From Massilia brevitalea (GTDB lineage: Bacteria > Pseudomonadota > Gammaproteobacteria > Burkholderiales > Burkholderiaceae_D): DNA of 64,000 bases. The translations under genes and the position numbers were made by a program. Positions 15,331 to 25,428 of this stretch are shown in pieces. The notes beneath the pieces are model-generated. The model was not told the origin of the DNA. It ran no database searches and saw only the letters and a list, made by a program, of their open reading frames with translations. Each line of letters begins with the position of its first letter. The first letter of the stretch is position 1. The stretch lies in assembly GCF_030711405.1 (NCBI RefSeq), contig NZ_JAULSI010000009.1:11588-75587 (forward strand), read 5' to 3'.

Positions 15331-17244
15331 TCAGTCACGCATCAACTCGCCGATCATCTTCACTGGCGCATTGCCATAGCTGAGGAACTGGTCGTGGAAC
15401 TGCTTCTGGTTGAAACGGTCGCCAAGGGCCTGCTTGCGCTGTTCGCGCAGTTCCATGATCTCGCTGTAGCCGCTGTAGTAGCTGGTCAGCTGCACCGACG
15501 ACAGCTGCACGCGGCGCCACTTCTCGGTCGCTTCCTGGCGCGTCTGGAAGGCCTGGTTCACCAGCAGGTCCAGCGCCGCTTCCTGGCGCATGCCGAGCAC
15601 ATGCACCGAGTAGTCGAGGATGGTGTTGGTCACGCTGCGCAGGTTCCACTTCGAGTACATCAGCCACATCTCGGGCGCGTTGCCGCCGTAGCCGGATTCG
15701 AGCATCATGCGCTCGCCGTATACGGCCCAGCCTTCGACCATGGCGCCGTTCCCGAACAGGGATTTGACCAGCGAAGGCGAACGGTTCGCATGCACCAGCT
15801 GGGCATAGTGGCCGGGGATGGCTTCGTGGATGTTCAGGATCTGCAAGATCCACTCGTTGTACTCGCGCAGGCTGCTCTCGGCCTGTTCCGCCGACAGACC
15901 ATCGAGCGGGGTCACGTTGTAGTAGGTGCGGTCCTTCGGACGGTAAGGGCCTGGCGCGTCGATGCTGGCGCCGGCCACGCCGCGCTGGTACATCGGCGTT
16001 TCGCGCACTTCCAGCGGCTTGTTCGGGTCGAGCGTGAGCAAATCGTGCTTGATCACCCAGTCCTGCAGTTCCGGAATCTGGCGCCGGATCTCGGGCAGGA
16101 AGTTTTCGCGCGCGACGTGGCGGGAAGACAGCTTGTCGATCAGCAGGCCGATCTTCTTGAAGCGGGCGTTTGGCTTGCTCACGCCGGCCATGTAGCGCGG
16201 CCAGAGTTCGTCCGAGATCGTATCCATGCGCGCCAACAGTTCCTCGCGCGTGCGCAGGGCCTTGCGGAAGGTCTGTTCGGCGCTGCTGGCCGACTGGATC
16301 TCGAGCGCGAACTTCTGTTCGTACAGCGCCTTGCCCAGCCTGAACGGACGCGCCTGTCCGCTTTGGGCCAGGGTCTTGTCCATCTTTTCCAGGTAATCCA
16401 CGTAGCCCAGCACCGCGCTGCCAGCATTTGCGATGCGCTGCGCGAAGATCGCCTTTTCCTGGGCATTCAGGATCGATTCCTGGGCCGCCTGGCCGAGGTC
16501 GGCCAGCACCGCCATCGTACCCGGCGCCTGGGCGATCGCCAACTGCGTGTGTTCGCGCGTCGGGTTCTTGATCGTCGCCTGCGCCGCCTGGTAGTAGGCG
16601 GGCACGTCGGCCAGGCGCTTGAGGAGGGTGCGCAGGCGCTGCGGCTTGGCGGCGTAGTCGGTGTTCAGGATCAGGTCGAGCGGCTGGGCCACGTTGTACA
16701 GCGACGGGTTCCATTCGAACTCGCGCAGCGTGGTCAAACGCCAGCGGTCGGTCTCGAGCTTGTTGACCAGGAGGGCGACGTCGGTGCGCTGGCGCGGCGA
16801 CATCTGGCGCTGGTCCAGCTTGCGGAATTTTTCCAGCCATTCGGTGGCGAACGCGAGTTTTTTCGCGCGCGTGGCGTCGTCGGGAATGGTGAGATTCGCG
16901 GCGGCGTCGAACTTGCCGACCGAGATGCCGCCTTCGGGATCGACACGCCAGAGCGCGGTCAGGTACTGCATGCCGTACGAATCGGCGCGGCGGTCGAGGC
17001 GTTTTTCGGAACCGCCCGACTTGGCTGCCACGGCAGTGGTCGCGGTTGCCGCTGCTGCGGTTGCGGCTGCGACAGCCTTGCCCTTCGACTTGCCCTTGGC
17101 GGCGGGCGCCTTGGCCTTGGAAGACGCTTTGGATTTGACTACTTTCGTCGCCTTCGGCTTGGCGCTCTTGGTCTGCTTGGCGCTGGCGGGCGCCAGCGCG
17201 AGGCTGGCAAGCATGACTGCCAGCGCGAGTTTCGTTTTCATCAT
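15331..17244 (-). CDS. DUF885 family exported metallohydrolase/peptidase-like protein
   Basis: The 637-residue product has a signal peptide (MMKTKLALAVMLASLALAPASA), then an unusual Lys/Ala-rich low-complexity stretch (about 23-80), then the DUF885 domain. The HEAIPGH motif (about residue 475) is a gluzincin-like zinc site, and a downstream EGWAVYGE segment supplies a further acidic ligand. The family is predicted to be peptidase-like, but no substrate is known. The start at 17244 (MM) is preferred to an earlier one because it gives the signal peptide directly. It is transcribed alone. Confidence 0.86.
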   Translation of the reverse strand: MMKTKLALAVMLASLALAPASAKQTKSAKPKATKVVKSKASSKAKAPAAKGKSKGKAVAAATAAAATATTAVAAKSGGSEKRLDRRADSYGMQYLTALWRVDPEGGISVGKFDAAANLTIPDDATRAKKLAFATEWLEKFRKLDQRQMSPRQRTDVALLVNKLETDRWRLTTLREFEWNPSLYNVAQPLDLILNTDYAAKPQRLRTLLKRLADVPAYYQAAQATIKNPTREHTQLAIAQAPGTMAVLADLGQAAQESILNAQEKAIFAQRIANAGSAVLGYVDYLEKMDKTLAQSGQARPFRLGKALYEQKFALEIQSASSAEQTFRKALRTREELLARMDTISDELWPRYMAGVSKPNARFKKIGLLIDKLSSRHVARENFLPEIRRQIPELQDWVIKHDLLTLDPNKPLEVRETPMYQRGVAGASIDAPGPYRPKDRTYYNVTPLDGLSAEQAESSLREYNEWILQILNIHEAIPGHYAQLVHANRSPSLVKSLFGNGAMVEGWAVYGERMMLESGYGGNAPEMWLMYSKWNLRSVTNTILDYSVHVLGMRQEAALDLLVNQAFQTRQEATEKWRRVQLSSVQLTSYYSGYSEIMELREQRKQALGDRFNQKQFHDQFLSYGNAPVKMIGELMRD

Positions 17245-17435
17245 CGTAATCGGCCCTGTGGAGTATGAATCGGGGCGCTGGACGCAACGAGAACGCAGGC
17301 CAGCGCGCCAGCGTAGCACCATTCAGGCTGCTTGCGGGCGGTTGAAACATTACGTCACGTTTTGCGCCAGCCTGCGCCGGTCATCTTTCGCATGCGGCTG
17401 CGCTTGCAAAAGGGGCAATCATCACATGGATGCGC

Positions 17436-20400
17436 TCAGCGCGCCAGCCCCTGCTGCAGCATCGCCAGCATGTCGCCCGGCGACATGCGCGCCGCCATGT
17501 CGCCGCCTTCGAGCAGGCTGTCGGCCAGGTCGCGCTTGTGGCCGTGCAGTTCGACGATGCCTTCCTCGATGGTGTGGCGCGCCACCAGGCGGTAGATGGT
17601 CACCGGCCGCAGCTGGCCCATGCGGTGCGCGCGGTCCGAGGCCTGGTCTTCCACCGCCGGGTTCCACCACGGGTCCATGTGGATCACGTAGTCGGCCGCC
17701 GTCAGGTTGATGCCGACGCCGCCCGCCTTCAGGCTGATGAGGAAGAGATCTCCCTCACCGGCCTGGAAGGCGTCGACGCGTTTCTTCCGCTCCTGCATCG
17801 GCGTCGAGCCGTCCAGGTACTGGTAGGCGATGCCGCGTTCGTCGAGCAGCTTGCGGATCAGCGTCAGGTGGTCGACGAACTGGCTGAACACCAGCACCTT
17901 GTGGCGGTTTTCCAGCAGGTCGTCGATCAGGTGCGCAAAGGTAGTCAGCTTGCTGCTCGGGATGCCGAGCCCCGGCGCCACCAGTTCCGGGTTGCAGACC
18001 GCACGGCGCAGCCGCATCATCTCGGCCAGGATCGCAATCGACTTCTGGCTTTCCGGTGCTTCGAGTGCAGACAGCTTGTCCAGCGCTTCGCGCCGCAGCG
18101 ATTCGTAGAACGCGGTTTCTTCAGCCGTCAATTCGACCGGGATCACGATCTCGGTGCGCGGCGGCAGTTCGGTCAGCACCTGGCTCTTGGTGCGGCGCAG
18201 GATGAAGGGTTGCGTCAGGCGCCGCAGGCGCGTGCGCGCGCCCGCTTCGGCGCGCTTGTCCTGGGCCTTTTCGATGGGGCCGGCAAAGCGCAGCTGGAAC
18301 TGGTCGGCAGTCCCCAGCAGCCCCGGGTTGATGAACCTGAACAGGTTCCAGAGTTCGCCCAGGTGGTTTTCCAGCGGCGTGCCGGTGGCGATCATGCGGA
18401 AGTCGCCACGCAGGGCCATCACCGCCTGCGAGCGGCGCGTGGCCGCGTTCTTGAAGGCCTGCGCTTCGTCGAGCACGATGGTGTGCCACTGCTTTTTGGT
18501 GAACAGCGGCGCTTCCAGCTGCAGCAGGCCGTAGCTGGCGACGATCACGTCAAAGGCGCCGGCGTTCTCGATCATCCCGGCGCGCTCGCCAGGACCAAAG
18601 AGCTTGATGTTCAGCGTCGGCGCAAAGCGCGCCGCTTCGGCGATCCAGTTGGTGCAGACCGAGGTCGGCGCCACCACCAGGGTCGGGCCGTTCGGCGCGC
18701 GCAGCAGGATCAGCGCCAGCGCCTGCAGGGTTTTGCCGAGGCCCATGTCGTCGGCCAGGCAGGCGCCTACGCCCCAGTGCGCGAGGCGCGCCAGCCACTC
18801 GAAACCTTCGCGCTGGTAGTCGCGCAGCTCGGCCTGCAGGGTGGACGGCAGCTGCGGTTCGTAGACGGCGTTGTCCGCCATCTTCTTGAGGTGCTTGCGC
18901 CAGGCGGTGTCGGCGTCGACACCGCCTGCATCCATCGCCAGTTCTTCCAGTGCGAAGCTGGCCAGCGGATGCACGCGCAGCGCGTCGCCGTTCGCATCCG
19001 TATAGGCGGCGAGGTCGGTCAGCCTGCGGTGCAGCTCGTTGGTCAGCGCCAGGAACTGGTTGTCGCCCAGGGCGATGAAACGGCCTTCGCTGCCGCGCAT
19101 CTTTTCCAGCAGCGACACCAGGTCCATTACCCGGTTTTCGTCGACCACCACTTCGCCATTCGCCGCAAACCAGTCCTTGTCGCGCTTGATGTTCAGGCGC
19201 ACGGATTTGGACGATATTTTTTTACTGACGCGGAAAGGCTCGCCTTCGGGCCAGGCGATGACTACGCGCGCCGCATCGAGCTCCTGCAGCTCGCTCACCA
19301 GTTCCAGGCTGGCGAAAGGCTGGCCGAGCAGCCATTCGCCGTGTTCTTCTTCGGCGCCTTCAAGCGCGCGGCAATCCGCCAGCAGCTGGCGCTGGCTTTC
19401 GCGCTCGGCGTTCAGGTCGCGTTTGGCTTCGGTGCGCACGCCATTCACGTCGGCGATCACGCGCTCGGCGCCGCTGCCCGGTGCGTAATAGGCGCCAGTG
19501 TCGGCCAGCGGGCGCACCAGGATGCGGATGCGCAGGCCCTGGCCATACGGCAGCAGGTGCACATGCAGGCGCGGGTCGGCGGCGATGCGTTCGATGTCCG
19601 CCGAGCTGGCGCCGATGTCCGACTGCACCGTGACGATCGAGGAAATCGCGCCGATCGCCTGCAGTACGCGCACTTCGGCCTCCAGCGGCACCACCAGCGC
19701 TTCGCCAACGATGGCGCCGATGCGGCGGTGTTCCTCGCGCACGCGCACCACGCGCAGGCGCGTCGGCGATTCGCGCGTGACGACCACGTCGCCGGTGTCG
19801 CGGTGCAGCGGCGGGCGCAGGGAAATGGTCACGTTGTCGCGGTCGGCCTTTACGAGCAGCTCGGGTTCGCCCGGCAGCAGCTCCACGCGCGTGCCCGGCG
19901 TCTCCATCCAGAACAGCAGCGGGTGGCCGATCAGTGCGGCCACCGCCTTGTCGAGGTCGAATTCGTAGCGCAGGTTGCTGCCGTATTGCTGGCGCTGGGC
20001 GCCGATGCTGGCCACCACCTGCAGGTCTTGAGCACTGACGAAGTCGAGCGCGGCGGCTTCTTCGAGCAGGCGCTTCAGGCCCATCGGGCGGCCGCGGCTC
20101 CAGGCGCCTTGCGCATCGCGCTTCTGTTCGCGCGGCTCGACTTCCTGCACGCCGTACTGGGCGTCGTAGCGCAGCAGCCAGACCAGGCGCGATTCCTTCA
20201 CCACCTCGACATTCACGGCCGGCTGCAAATTGATCAGCGCGTTCAGCTGGCGCTCCCAGGCCTGCTCGCGCTCGAACCAGAGCGTCATGTCGGTGAGGCG
20301 GTGCTGCCGGCGCAGGGCGATGGCGCGCGCCTCGTGCGCGATGCTGCCCATCTGCCCGAGCACGCCGGCCAGCTGGGCGGAGATGAGGTCGAAGCCGGCC

Positions 20401-21575
20401 GCTTCCGACAGCGCCAGGGTTTCTTCCAGTAGCTCGCTGCGGCCAGAGAGCTGCGGCATGCCCAGCCACCAGTGCATGAGCGCGCGGAACAGTACCGGCT
20501 GCAGCGCGGTTTCCCAGTTCCGCGACGGCAGCACGTTGGCGTCGACCGTGCCGCCGCGGATCTGGCGCAGCATGCTCAGTTGCTGGTAGACGGCGGTATC
20601 AAAGCTTTGCACGGCGCGTGTGGCGCTGTCGAGGTAACTGTCGAGGGCTTTATGCAGCTTGGCGTCGTCGCGGCGCAGCATGGCGGTCACGTACAAATAG
20701 CCGCCGATGCCGGGGAAGACCGCCTTGCGCCTGCCGGTTTCGCGGCGCAGCAGCTTCAGGGCGGCGTCGAAGCCCGTCAGGGCTTCGTCGGGCCCGTCGC
20801 GCAGCAGCAGGATGACGCTGCGGTAGAACAGGGCGGTGGAATCGTCCAGCTCCGTCAGCAGCGCGCCGGCGTCGTCCAGGCGGCCGCACAGGATCAGGTG
20901 CTCGGCCAGCGCCACGCGCAGGTCCATCGAGGCGCCGCCCCGCGCCACCTGGCGCTCGGTGTAGGCGCGGATGTCCGCCGCCACCTCCGGCTCGCGCTGG
21001 GCGTGGTGGATCAGCACCGCCAGCACGCCTTCGCGCACATGCGGGTGGATGTGGTCGAGCAGCTCCGGTTCGAAAGGCCGTGCGCAAATGTCGACGTAGG
21101 GTGGCGAGTAGGCGGCTTCGTGGCAGGCCAGGCAGGCCGCCAGCGCCGGCGCGATATACGCCTGGTCCTTGCCGGTGATGAGGGCCAGGCGCAGCAGCGC
21201 CACACCCTGGCGGTAACTGCGCAGCACCGGCCGGCCCTGCCAGTCCATCCGGATCGGCATGTCGTGCATGTAGCACGCCGCCAGTTCCTGGAGTTCGCCG
21301 TTGTCGAGCACCGCCTTCAGGGCCGGCCAGGAGGCCTCGGGCGCGATGATGAAGCCGCGGCCCGTGACTTCCTGGATGAAGCCATGCTCGCGCAGGGCGG
21401 TCAGGTCGGCGTTCGAGGCGCTCTCGGTAAAGCCGTTGCCTTTGTAAAGCAGCTTCAGGCAGTCGAAGATGCGCTTTCGGCCCATCGGCTCACCCGCCAG
21501 CGCGAGCAGGCCGAGAGGGCGTTTGAATTCGTCGGCGATTCCGGGGATGGCCTGGCGTGGGTCGTTCGATGTCAT
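17436..21575 (-). CDS. SNF2-family DEAD/DEAH-box helicase
   Basis: This very large protein of 1379 residues is a double-stranded-DNA translocase of the Swi2/Snf2 (RapA/HepA-like) type. The C-terminal 460 residues hold both RecA-like lobes: Walker A DMGLGKT near 943, DEAQ in motif II, TGTPLENH in motif III, QFVDHL and GGVGINL in lobe 2, and QASDRAHRMGQ as motif VI. The N-terminal 900 residues are divergent, with no domain that can be named. The start codon overlaps the stop of the S9 peptidase gene (ATGA), so the two are co-transcribed. The role is probably remodelling of protein-DNA complexes. Confidence 0.92.
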   Translation of the reverse strand: MTSNDPRQAIPGIADEFKRPLGLLALAGEPMGRKRIFDCLKLLYKGNGFTESASNADLTALREHGFIQEVTGRGFIIAPEASWPALKAVLDNGELQELAACYMHDMPIRMDWQGRPVLRSYRQGVALLRLALITGKDQAYIAPALAACLACHEAAYSPPYVDICARPFEPELLDHIHPHVREGVLAVLIHHAQREPEVAADIRAYTERQVARGGASMDLRVALAEHLILCGRLDDAGALLTELDDSTALFYRSVILLLRDGPDEALTGFDAALKLLRRETGRRKAVFPGIGGYLYVTAMLRRDDAKLHKALDSYLDSATRAVQSFDTAVYQQLSMLRQIRGGTVDANVLPSRNWETALQPVLFRALMHWWLGMPQLSGRSELLEETLALSEAAGFDLISAQLAGVLGQMGSIAHEARAIALRRQHRLTDMTLWFEREQAWERQLNALINLQPAVNVEVVKESRLVWLLRYDAQYGVQEVEPREQKRDAQGAWSRGRPMGLKRLLEEAAALDFVSAQDLQVVASIGAQRQQYGSNLRYEFDLDKAVAALIGHPLLFWMETPGTRVELLPGEPELLVKADRDNVTISLRPPLHRDTGDVVVTRESPTRLRVVRVREEHRRIGAIVGEALVVPLEAEVRVLQAIGAISSIVTVQSDIGASSADIERIAADPRLHVHLLPYGQGLRIRILVRPLADTGAYYAPGSGAERVIADVNGVRTEAKRDLNAERESQRQLLADCRALEGAEEEHGEWLLGQPFASLELVSELQELDAARVVIAWPEGEPFRVSKKISSKSVRLNIKRDKDWFAANGEVVVDENRVMDLVSLLEKMRGSEGRFIALGDNQFLALTNELHRRLTDLAAYTDANGDALRVHPLASFALEELAMDAGGVDADTAWRKHLKKMADNAVYEPQLPSTLQAELRDYQREGFEWLARLAHWGVGACLADDMGLGKTLQALALILLRAPNGPTLVVAPTSVCTNWIAEAARFAPTLNIKLFGPGERAGMIENAGAFDVIVASYGLLQLEAPLFTKKQWHTIVLDEAQAFKNAATRRSQAVMALRGDFRMIATGTPLENHLGELWNLFRFINPGLLGTADQFQLRFAGPIEKAQDKRAEAGARTRLRRLTQPFILRRTKSQVLTELPPRTEIVIPVELTAEETAFYESLRREALDKLSALEAPESQKSIAILAEMMRLRRAVCNPELVAPGLGIPSSKLTTFAHLIDDLLENRHKVLVFSQFVDHLTLIRKLLDERGIAYQYLDGSTPMQERKKRVDAFQAGEGDLFLISLKAGGVGINLTAADYVIHMDPWWNPAVEDQASDRAHRMGQLRPVTIYRLVARHTIEEGIVELHGHKRDLADSLLEGGDMAARMSPGDMLAMLQQGLAR

Positions 21576-23509
21576 GCAGCCAGGTTCTCGATCTCGACCT
21601 GGGGCAGCCCGCCTGGGACCGGCATGCCGAACACGCGCAGGTAGAACACCAGTTCCGCTTCCAGCGTTTTCACCACGCTGTCGGCCTTGCGGAAGCCGTG
21701 GCCTTCGCCTTCGAGCGTGATGTAGGCCACCGGTACGCGGCTGGCGCGCAGCGCTTCGACCATCGATTCAGACTGCTGCGGCGGCACCACCTTGTCGTCC
21801 AGGCCCTGGAAGAAGATCATCGGGCGCTTGAGCGACGCGGTGTTGTGGATCGGCGAGCGCTGGCGATACACGGCGTCGGCCTGCGCTTTCGGCGCGATCA
21901 GGTATTCGTTGTAGTGCGACTCGAACTTGTGCGAGTCGGCATCCAGGCCGGCCAGGTCGGACACGCCGTAGTAGCTGGCGCCGGCCTTGAAGACGTCGTG
22001 AAAGGCCAGGGCCGACAAGGTCGTCAGGCCGCCGGCGCTGCTGCCGCGGATCAGCAGGCGTTCTGGGTCAGCCAGGCCTTGTTCGGCCAGGTAGCGCGCG
22101 CCGGCCACGCAATCCTCGACGTCGATCACGCCCCACTGGCCTTTCAGCAGATCGCGGTAGCTGCGCCCGAAGCCGCTGCTGCCGCCGTAGTTCACGTCGA
22201 GCACGGCGAAGCCGCGGCTGGTCCAGAACTGGGTGGCCAACTTGAGGGTGCTGGTGGCCATGCCGGTCGGGCCGCCGTGGCCGATCACGATCAGCGGCGG
22301 CTGTTCGCCGTCCAGTGGCGCGTAGTCCTTGTTGGTGGGCGCGTAGTGGAAGGCATAGGCGCTGCGGCCATTCGCGCTCGGATAGCGAATGCTGCGCGGG
22401 ACGGACAGGTAGCCGGTGTCGGGCAGGGCGTCGATCGAGCGCGCCAGTACCTCGCGCGCGCCGGTGGCCGGGTCGATCAGGGCCAGTTCCAGGGCGATGG
22501 TCGGCGAGCCGGCCAGCACGGCGACTGCTTGCGGCGTCACGCGCAGTTCGCGGATTTCCTGGTAGGGCGTGTCGATAGTCGTGAGCGTGCAGCCGCGCGT
22601 GGACAGGCTGGCCAGGCGGCTGACGCCGTCCTCGATATAGGTGCAAACGATCTCGTTTTCCGAACGGAAGCCGTACATCGAACCGCCGAAGCTCCAGTGC
22701 GGGCCGCCGAACTCCGCTTCGCGCGGGCACAGTGCGTGCACCACGCCATGCTCGAAGCGGTACAGATTCCACCAGCCGCTGCGGTCGGACACGAAGTGCA
22801 GCAGGCCTTCCGGCGACCATTCGGGCTGGCAGATCGATTCATCCATGCCGCCCGCCACCAGGCGGCCGTCGACCAGCTTGCCGTCGTCCCCGACGTCGGC
22901 CACCCACAGCTCGGTGCCCTGCCAGGGCATGCGCGGGTGGTCCCAGCACAGCCAGGCCAGCTGCTTGCCATCGGGGGACAGGCGTGGCGCCGCGTAGAAA
23001 TCGTTGCCGTCGACGAGGATGGTTTCACTGCCGTCGAAGCCGACCGCGCAGACCGTGTTCACCGGGTAGGCTTCGCCGGCCAGGTGGTCTTCGCGCACGG
23101 CGACCAGGCGATTGCGCGCGCGGTCCGGCACGAAGTCGGCATAGCGCACGGCTTCTTCCTTCGTCATCAGCACCGGTTCGCCACCATCTTCCACGCGGTA
23201 CAGCTTGTTGTCGGCGTGGTGCGAGAACCAGACCGTGCCCTTGTCGACCGCATAGGCGCCGCCGCCGTATTCGTGCACGCGGGTGCGTACGTTGAACGGG
23301 GCCGGGGTCAGCTCGGCGGCTTGGCCGGCACGCTGGCGCAGCAGGGTGGTGCGGCCGGCTTCGCTGGCACGGCCGGCCAGCCACAGCACGTCCTGGCCGT
23401 CGAGCGCGAGCTGGGACAGCGGCATGGCGCCGGCGGCCACCACGGCGGCGCTGATCGGGGAAGTCCAGGTGCCGCAGGGCGCGGCCTGTGGGCGGGTCGA
23501 GTCGGTCAT
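21572..23509 (-). CDS. S9-family prolyl oligopeptidase-like serine peptidase
   Basis: The 645-residue protein has a beta-propeller N-terminal part and a C-terminal alpha/beta-hydrolase. The nucleophile lies in GSSAGG (about residue 490), with Asp in GLDDKVVPP and His in GEGHGF, in the usual order. No signal peptide is seen with the ATG at 23509, so it is probably cytoplasmic. An in-frame extension upstream runs into a REP repeat and is not used. It is an acylaminoacyl peptidase or dipeptidyl-peptidase type enzyme, first in a two-gene operon with the SNF2 helicase. Confidence 0.9.
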   Translation of the reverse strand: MTDSTRPQAAPCGTWTSPISAAVVAAGAMPLSQLALDGQDVLWLAGRASEAGRTTLLRQRAGQAAELTPAPFNVRTRVHEYGGGAYAVDKGTVWFSHHADNKLYRVEDGGEPVLMTKEEAVRYADFVPDRARNRLVAVREDHLAGEAYPVNTVCAVGFDGSETILVDGNDFYAAPRLSPDGKQLAWLCWDHPRMPWQGTELWVADVGDDGKLVDGRLVAGGMDESICQPEWSPEGLLHFVSDRSGWWNLYRFEHGVVHALCPREAEFGGPHWSFGGSMYGFRSENEIVCTYIEDGVSRLASLSTRGCTLTTIDTPYQEIRELRVTPQAVAVLAGSPTIALELALIDPATGAREVLARSIDALPDTGYLSVPRSIRYPSANGRSAYAFHYAPTNKDYAPLDGEQPPLIVIGHGGPTGMATSTLKLATQFWTSRGFAVLDVNYGGSSGFGRSYRDLLKGQWGVIDVEDCVAGARYLAEQGLADPERLLIRGSSAGGLTTLSALAFHDVFKAGASYYGVSDLAGLDADSHKFESHYNEYLIAPKAQADAVYRQRSPIHNTASLKRPMIFFQGLDDKVVPPQQSESMVEALRASRVPVAYITLEGEGHGFRKADSVVKTLEAELVFYLRVFGMPVPGGLPQVEIENLAA

Positions 23510-23548
23510 GGCGATGGTCTCGGTTTGAATGAGAACAGCATTATAGGA

Positions 23549-23666
23549 GTAGGGTGGGCACTTGTGCCCACGCGGATTCGACATGTGCAAACTCGCGATG
23601 GTGTTTCGACTCGCCGAGCGGCGTACCGCGTGGGCTCGAGAGCCTGCGCGGCCCGGCCCACCCTAC
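23549..23666. repeat. REP pair, type A (forward 23549-23575, reverse 23626-23666)
   Basis: The forward unit runs GTAGGGTGGG to CCCACGCGG around CACTTGTG. The reverse unit starts CCGCGTGGG and ends CCACCCTAC, with a roughly 12-bp insertion near the centre. The pair lies between the divergent S9 peptidase and hemE starts. Confidence 0.85.
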
Positions 23667-23763
23667 CAACCCGGCAAGCCCTACCAATCCCCACCCAGCC
23701 GGATGCCAAGACCCCCGCAAGAATGCGATAATAACCCTCTTCCCGACGCTTTTATTGTCAGCC

Positions 23764-24846
23764 ATGCCACAATTTGCCCCGCTCAAGAACGATACCTTCC
23801 TGCGCGCGCTGCTGCGCCAGCCGACCGAGTACACGCCTGTCTGGCTGATGCGCCAGGCGGGGCGCTACTTGCCGGAATACCGCGCCACCCGCGCGCGCGC
23901 CGGATCGTTCCTGGGTCTGGCAAAGAACCCGGACTACGCCACTGAAGTCACGCTGCAGCCGATCGACCGCTATCCGCTGGACGCCTCGATCCTGTTCTCG
24001 GACATCCTCACCGTGCCCGACGCCATGGGCCTGGGCCTGTACTTCGCCGATGGCGAAGGCCCGAAGTTCGAGCGCCCGCTGCGCACCGAAGCCGATGTGC
24101 TGGCCCTGCGCGTGCCCGACATGGAATCGCTCGACTACGTGTTCAAGGCCGTCACCTCGATCCGCCTGGCGCTCGATGGCCGCGTGCCGCTGATCGGCTT
24201 CTCGGGCAGCCCGTGGACGCTGGCTTGCTACATGGTCGAAGGCCAGGGCTCGCGCGAATTCCATACCATCAAAAAGATGCTGTACGCGCGTCCGGACCTG
24301 ATGCACCGCATCCTGGAAATCAACGCCACCGCCGTCGCGCAGTACCTGAACGCCCAGATCGATGCCGGCGCCCAGGCCGTGATGATCTTCGATTCCTGGG
24401 GCGGTGCGCTGGCCGACGGCGCCTACCAGGAATTCTCGCTGAACTACATGCGCCAGGTGCTGGGCCAGCTGCAGCGCGAAAAGGATGGCGTGCGCATTCC
24501 GGCCATCGTCTTCACCAAGGGCGGCGGCATCTGGCTCGATGAAATGGCCGGCATCGGCGCCGACGCGCTGGGCCTGGACTGGACCGTGAACCTGGGCCGC
24601 GCACGCGCCCTGGTCGGCGACCGCGTGGCCCTGCAGGGCAACCTCGATCCGGCGATTTTGTTTGCCGCGCCGGATCAGATCCGCGCCGAAGTCGAACGCT
24701 CGCTCACCGCCTACGGTGCGCCGTCGGCCGGCTCGGGCCACGTGTTCAACCTTGGCCACGGCATTTCGCAGTTCACGCCGCCGGAATCGGTGAGCGCCAT
24801 GGTGGAAGCTGTGCACAGCTTCAGCCGCCGCCAGCGCGCGGGCTGA
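23764..24846 (+). CDS. hemE: Uroporphyrinogen decarboxylase
   Basis: HemE converts uroporphyrinogen III to coproporphyrinogen III in haem synthesis. The 360-residue product has the family N-terminal signature [15 protein letters not shown] (shared by HemE; Arg, Gln and Arg bind the substrate) and the second signature [13 protein letters not shown]. The conserved Asp lies in LFSDIL. The length is normal. The ATG at 23764 follows a divergent gap with a REP pair. It is transcribed toward the DnaA-box region. A hemE-priA neighbourhood also occurs in other Burkholderiales. Confidence 0.97.
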   Translation: MPQFAPLKNDTFLRALLRQPTEYTPVWLMRQAGRYLPEYRATRARAGSFLGLAKNPDYATEVTLQPIDRYPLDASILFSDILTVPDAMGLGLYFADGEGPKFERPLRTEADVLALRVPDMESLDYVFKAVTSIRLALDGRVPLIGFSGSPWTLACYMVEGQGSREFHTIKKMLYARPDLMHRILEINATAVAQYLNAQIDAGAQAVMIFDSWGGALADGAYQEFSLNYMRQVLGQLQREKDGVRIPAIVFTKGGGIWLDEMAGIGADALGLDWTVNLGRARALVGDRVALQGNLDPAILFAAPDQIRAEVERSLTAYGAPSAGSGHVFNLGHGISQFTPPESVSAMVEAVHSFSRRQRAG

Positions 24847-25428
24847 CCCAGGCGCCGGGTGGATTGTGTGTTCGTCCGTCCTTGAGCCCCTTTGGCTCAG
24901 GAATTCCACGCGGCGGCGCAGCAAAATCACACTTGTTCACAAGTTTCAAAAATGCAAGTCTAGTGGCTGTGGACAATTGGCTAGCTGGATCGTATGCGGC
25001 AAGCTATTGAATATAAAGAGTTTTTCTGCGTTTAATTTATTGGCTTGCTAGTGCGAAAGCGAGTTTTCCCAGCGAAATCAATGCTTTTCACTCCCTTGTT
25101 CACAAAGTTATCAACAGCGCGTTTAGCTCGGCCATAAAAAATCCCGTGTTTACCGATACTTAGACAAAGCTTCGTAGATTATTGTTTAAATCTTCATTAC
25201 TTTGTTGCATGCCTTAGCACGGAAATCAAGGTTATACACAATCATTGCAAAGCGGGAATCAAGTTTCTGTGGACTACTTTGGCTAACGTAAGTAGTTGAA
25301 TATGCAGGCCTTATTTTTCTTGTATTTCCGCGCATCCACGAATCGTTTGACTTAACGTAAACTTCTCCACCGGTCAAGCCTTCCTTTCTCCACAAAGTTT
25401 TCCACAGCCTGTACCCCCGAGGATAAAT
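24847..25428. other. AT-rich non-coding region with a DnaA-box cluster (candidate replication origin)
   Basis: This 582-bp gap is strikingly AT-rich against the GC-rich surroundings and has no plausible gene. It holds eight 9-mers close to the DnaA box TTATNCACA: TTGTTCACA (24933, 25096), TTATCAACA (25108), TTATACACA (25232, exact), TTCTCCACA (25386) and TTTTCCACA (25398) on plus, and TTGTCCACA (24968-24976) and TAGTCCACA (25268-25276) on minus. AT-rich stretches lie at about 25005-25045 and 25130-25205. Genes to the left are mostly minus strand and to the right mostly plus. hemE flanks the Caulobacter origin. It may be oriC, or a DnaA-titration or regulatory site. Confidence 0.55.

Noticed and set aside
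24878..24904. Intrinsic terminator after hemE (TTGAGCC...GGCTCAGG)
   Set aside because: A stem is possible but no T-run follows, so it is not listed as a terminator.
24866..25051. Short plus-strand frame in the DnaA-box region
   Set aside because: No RBS, no homology, and the low-GC composition fits non-coding DNA.
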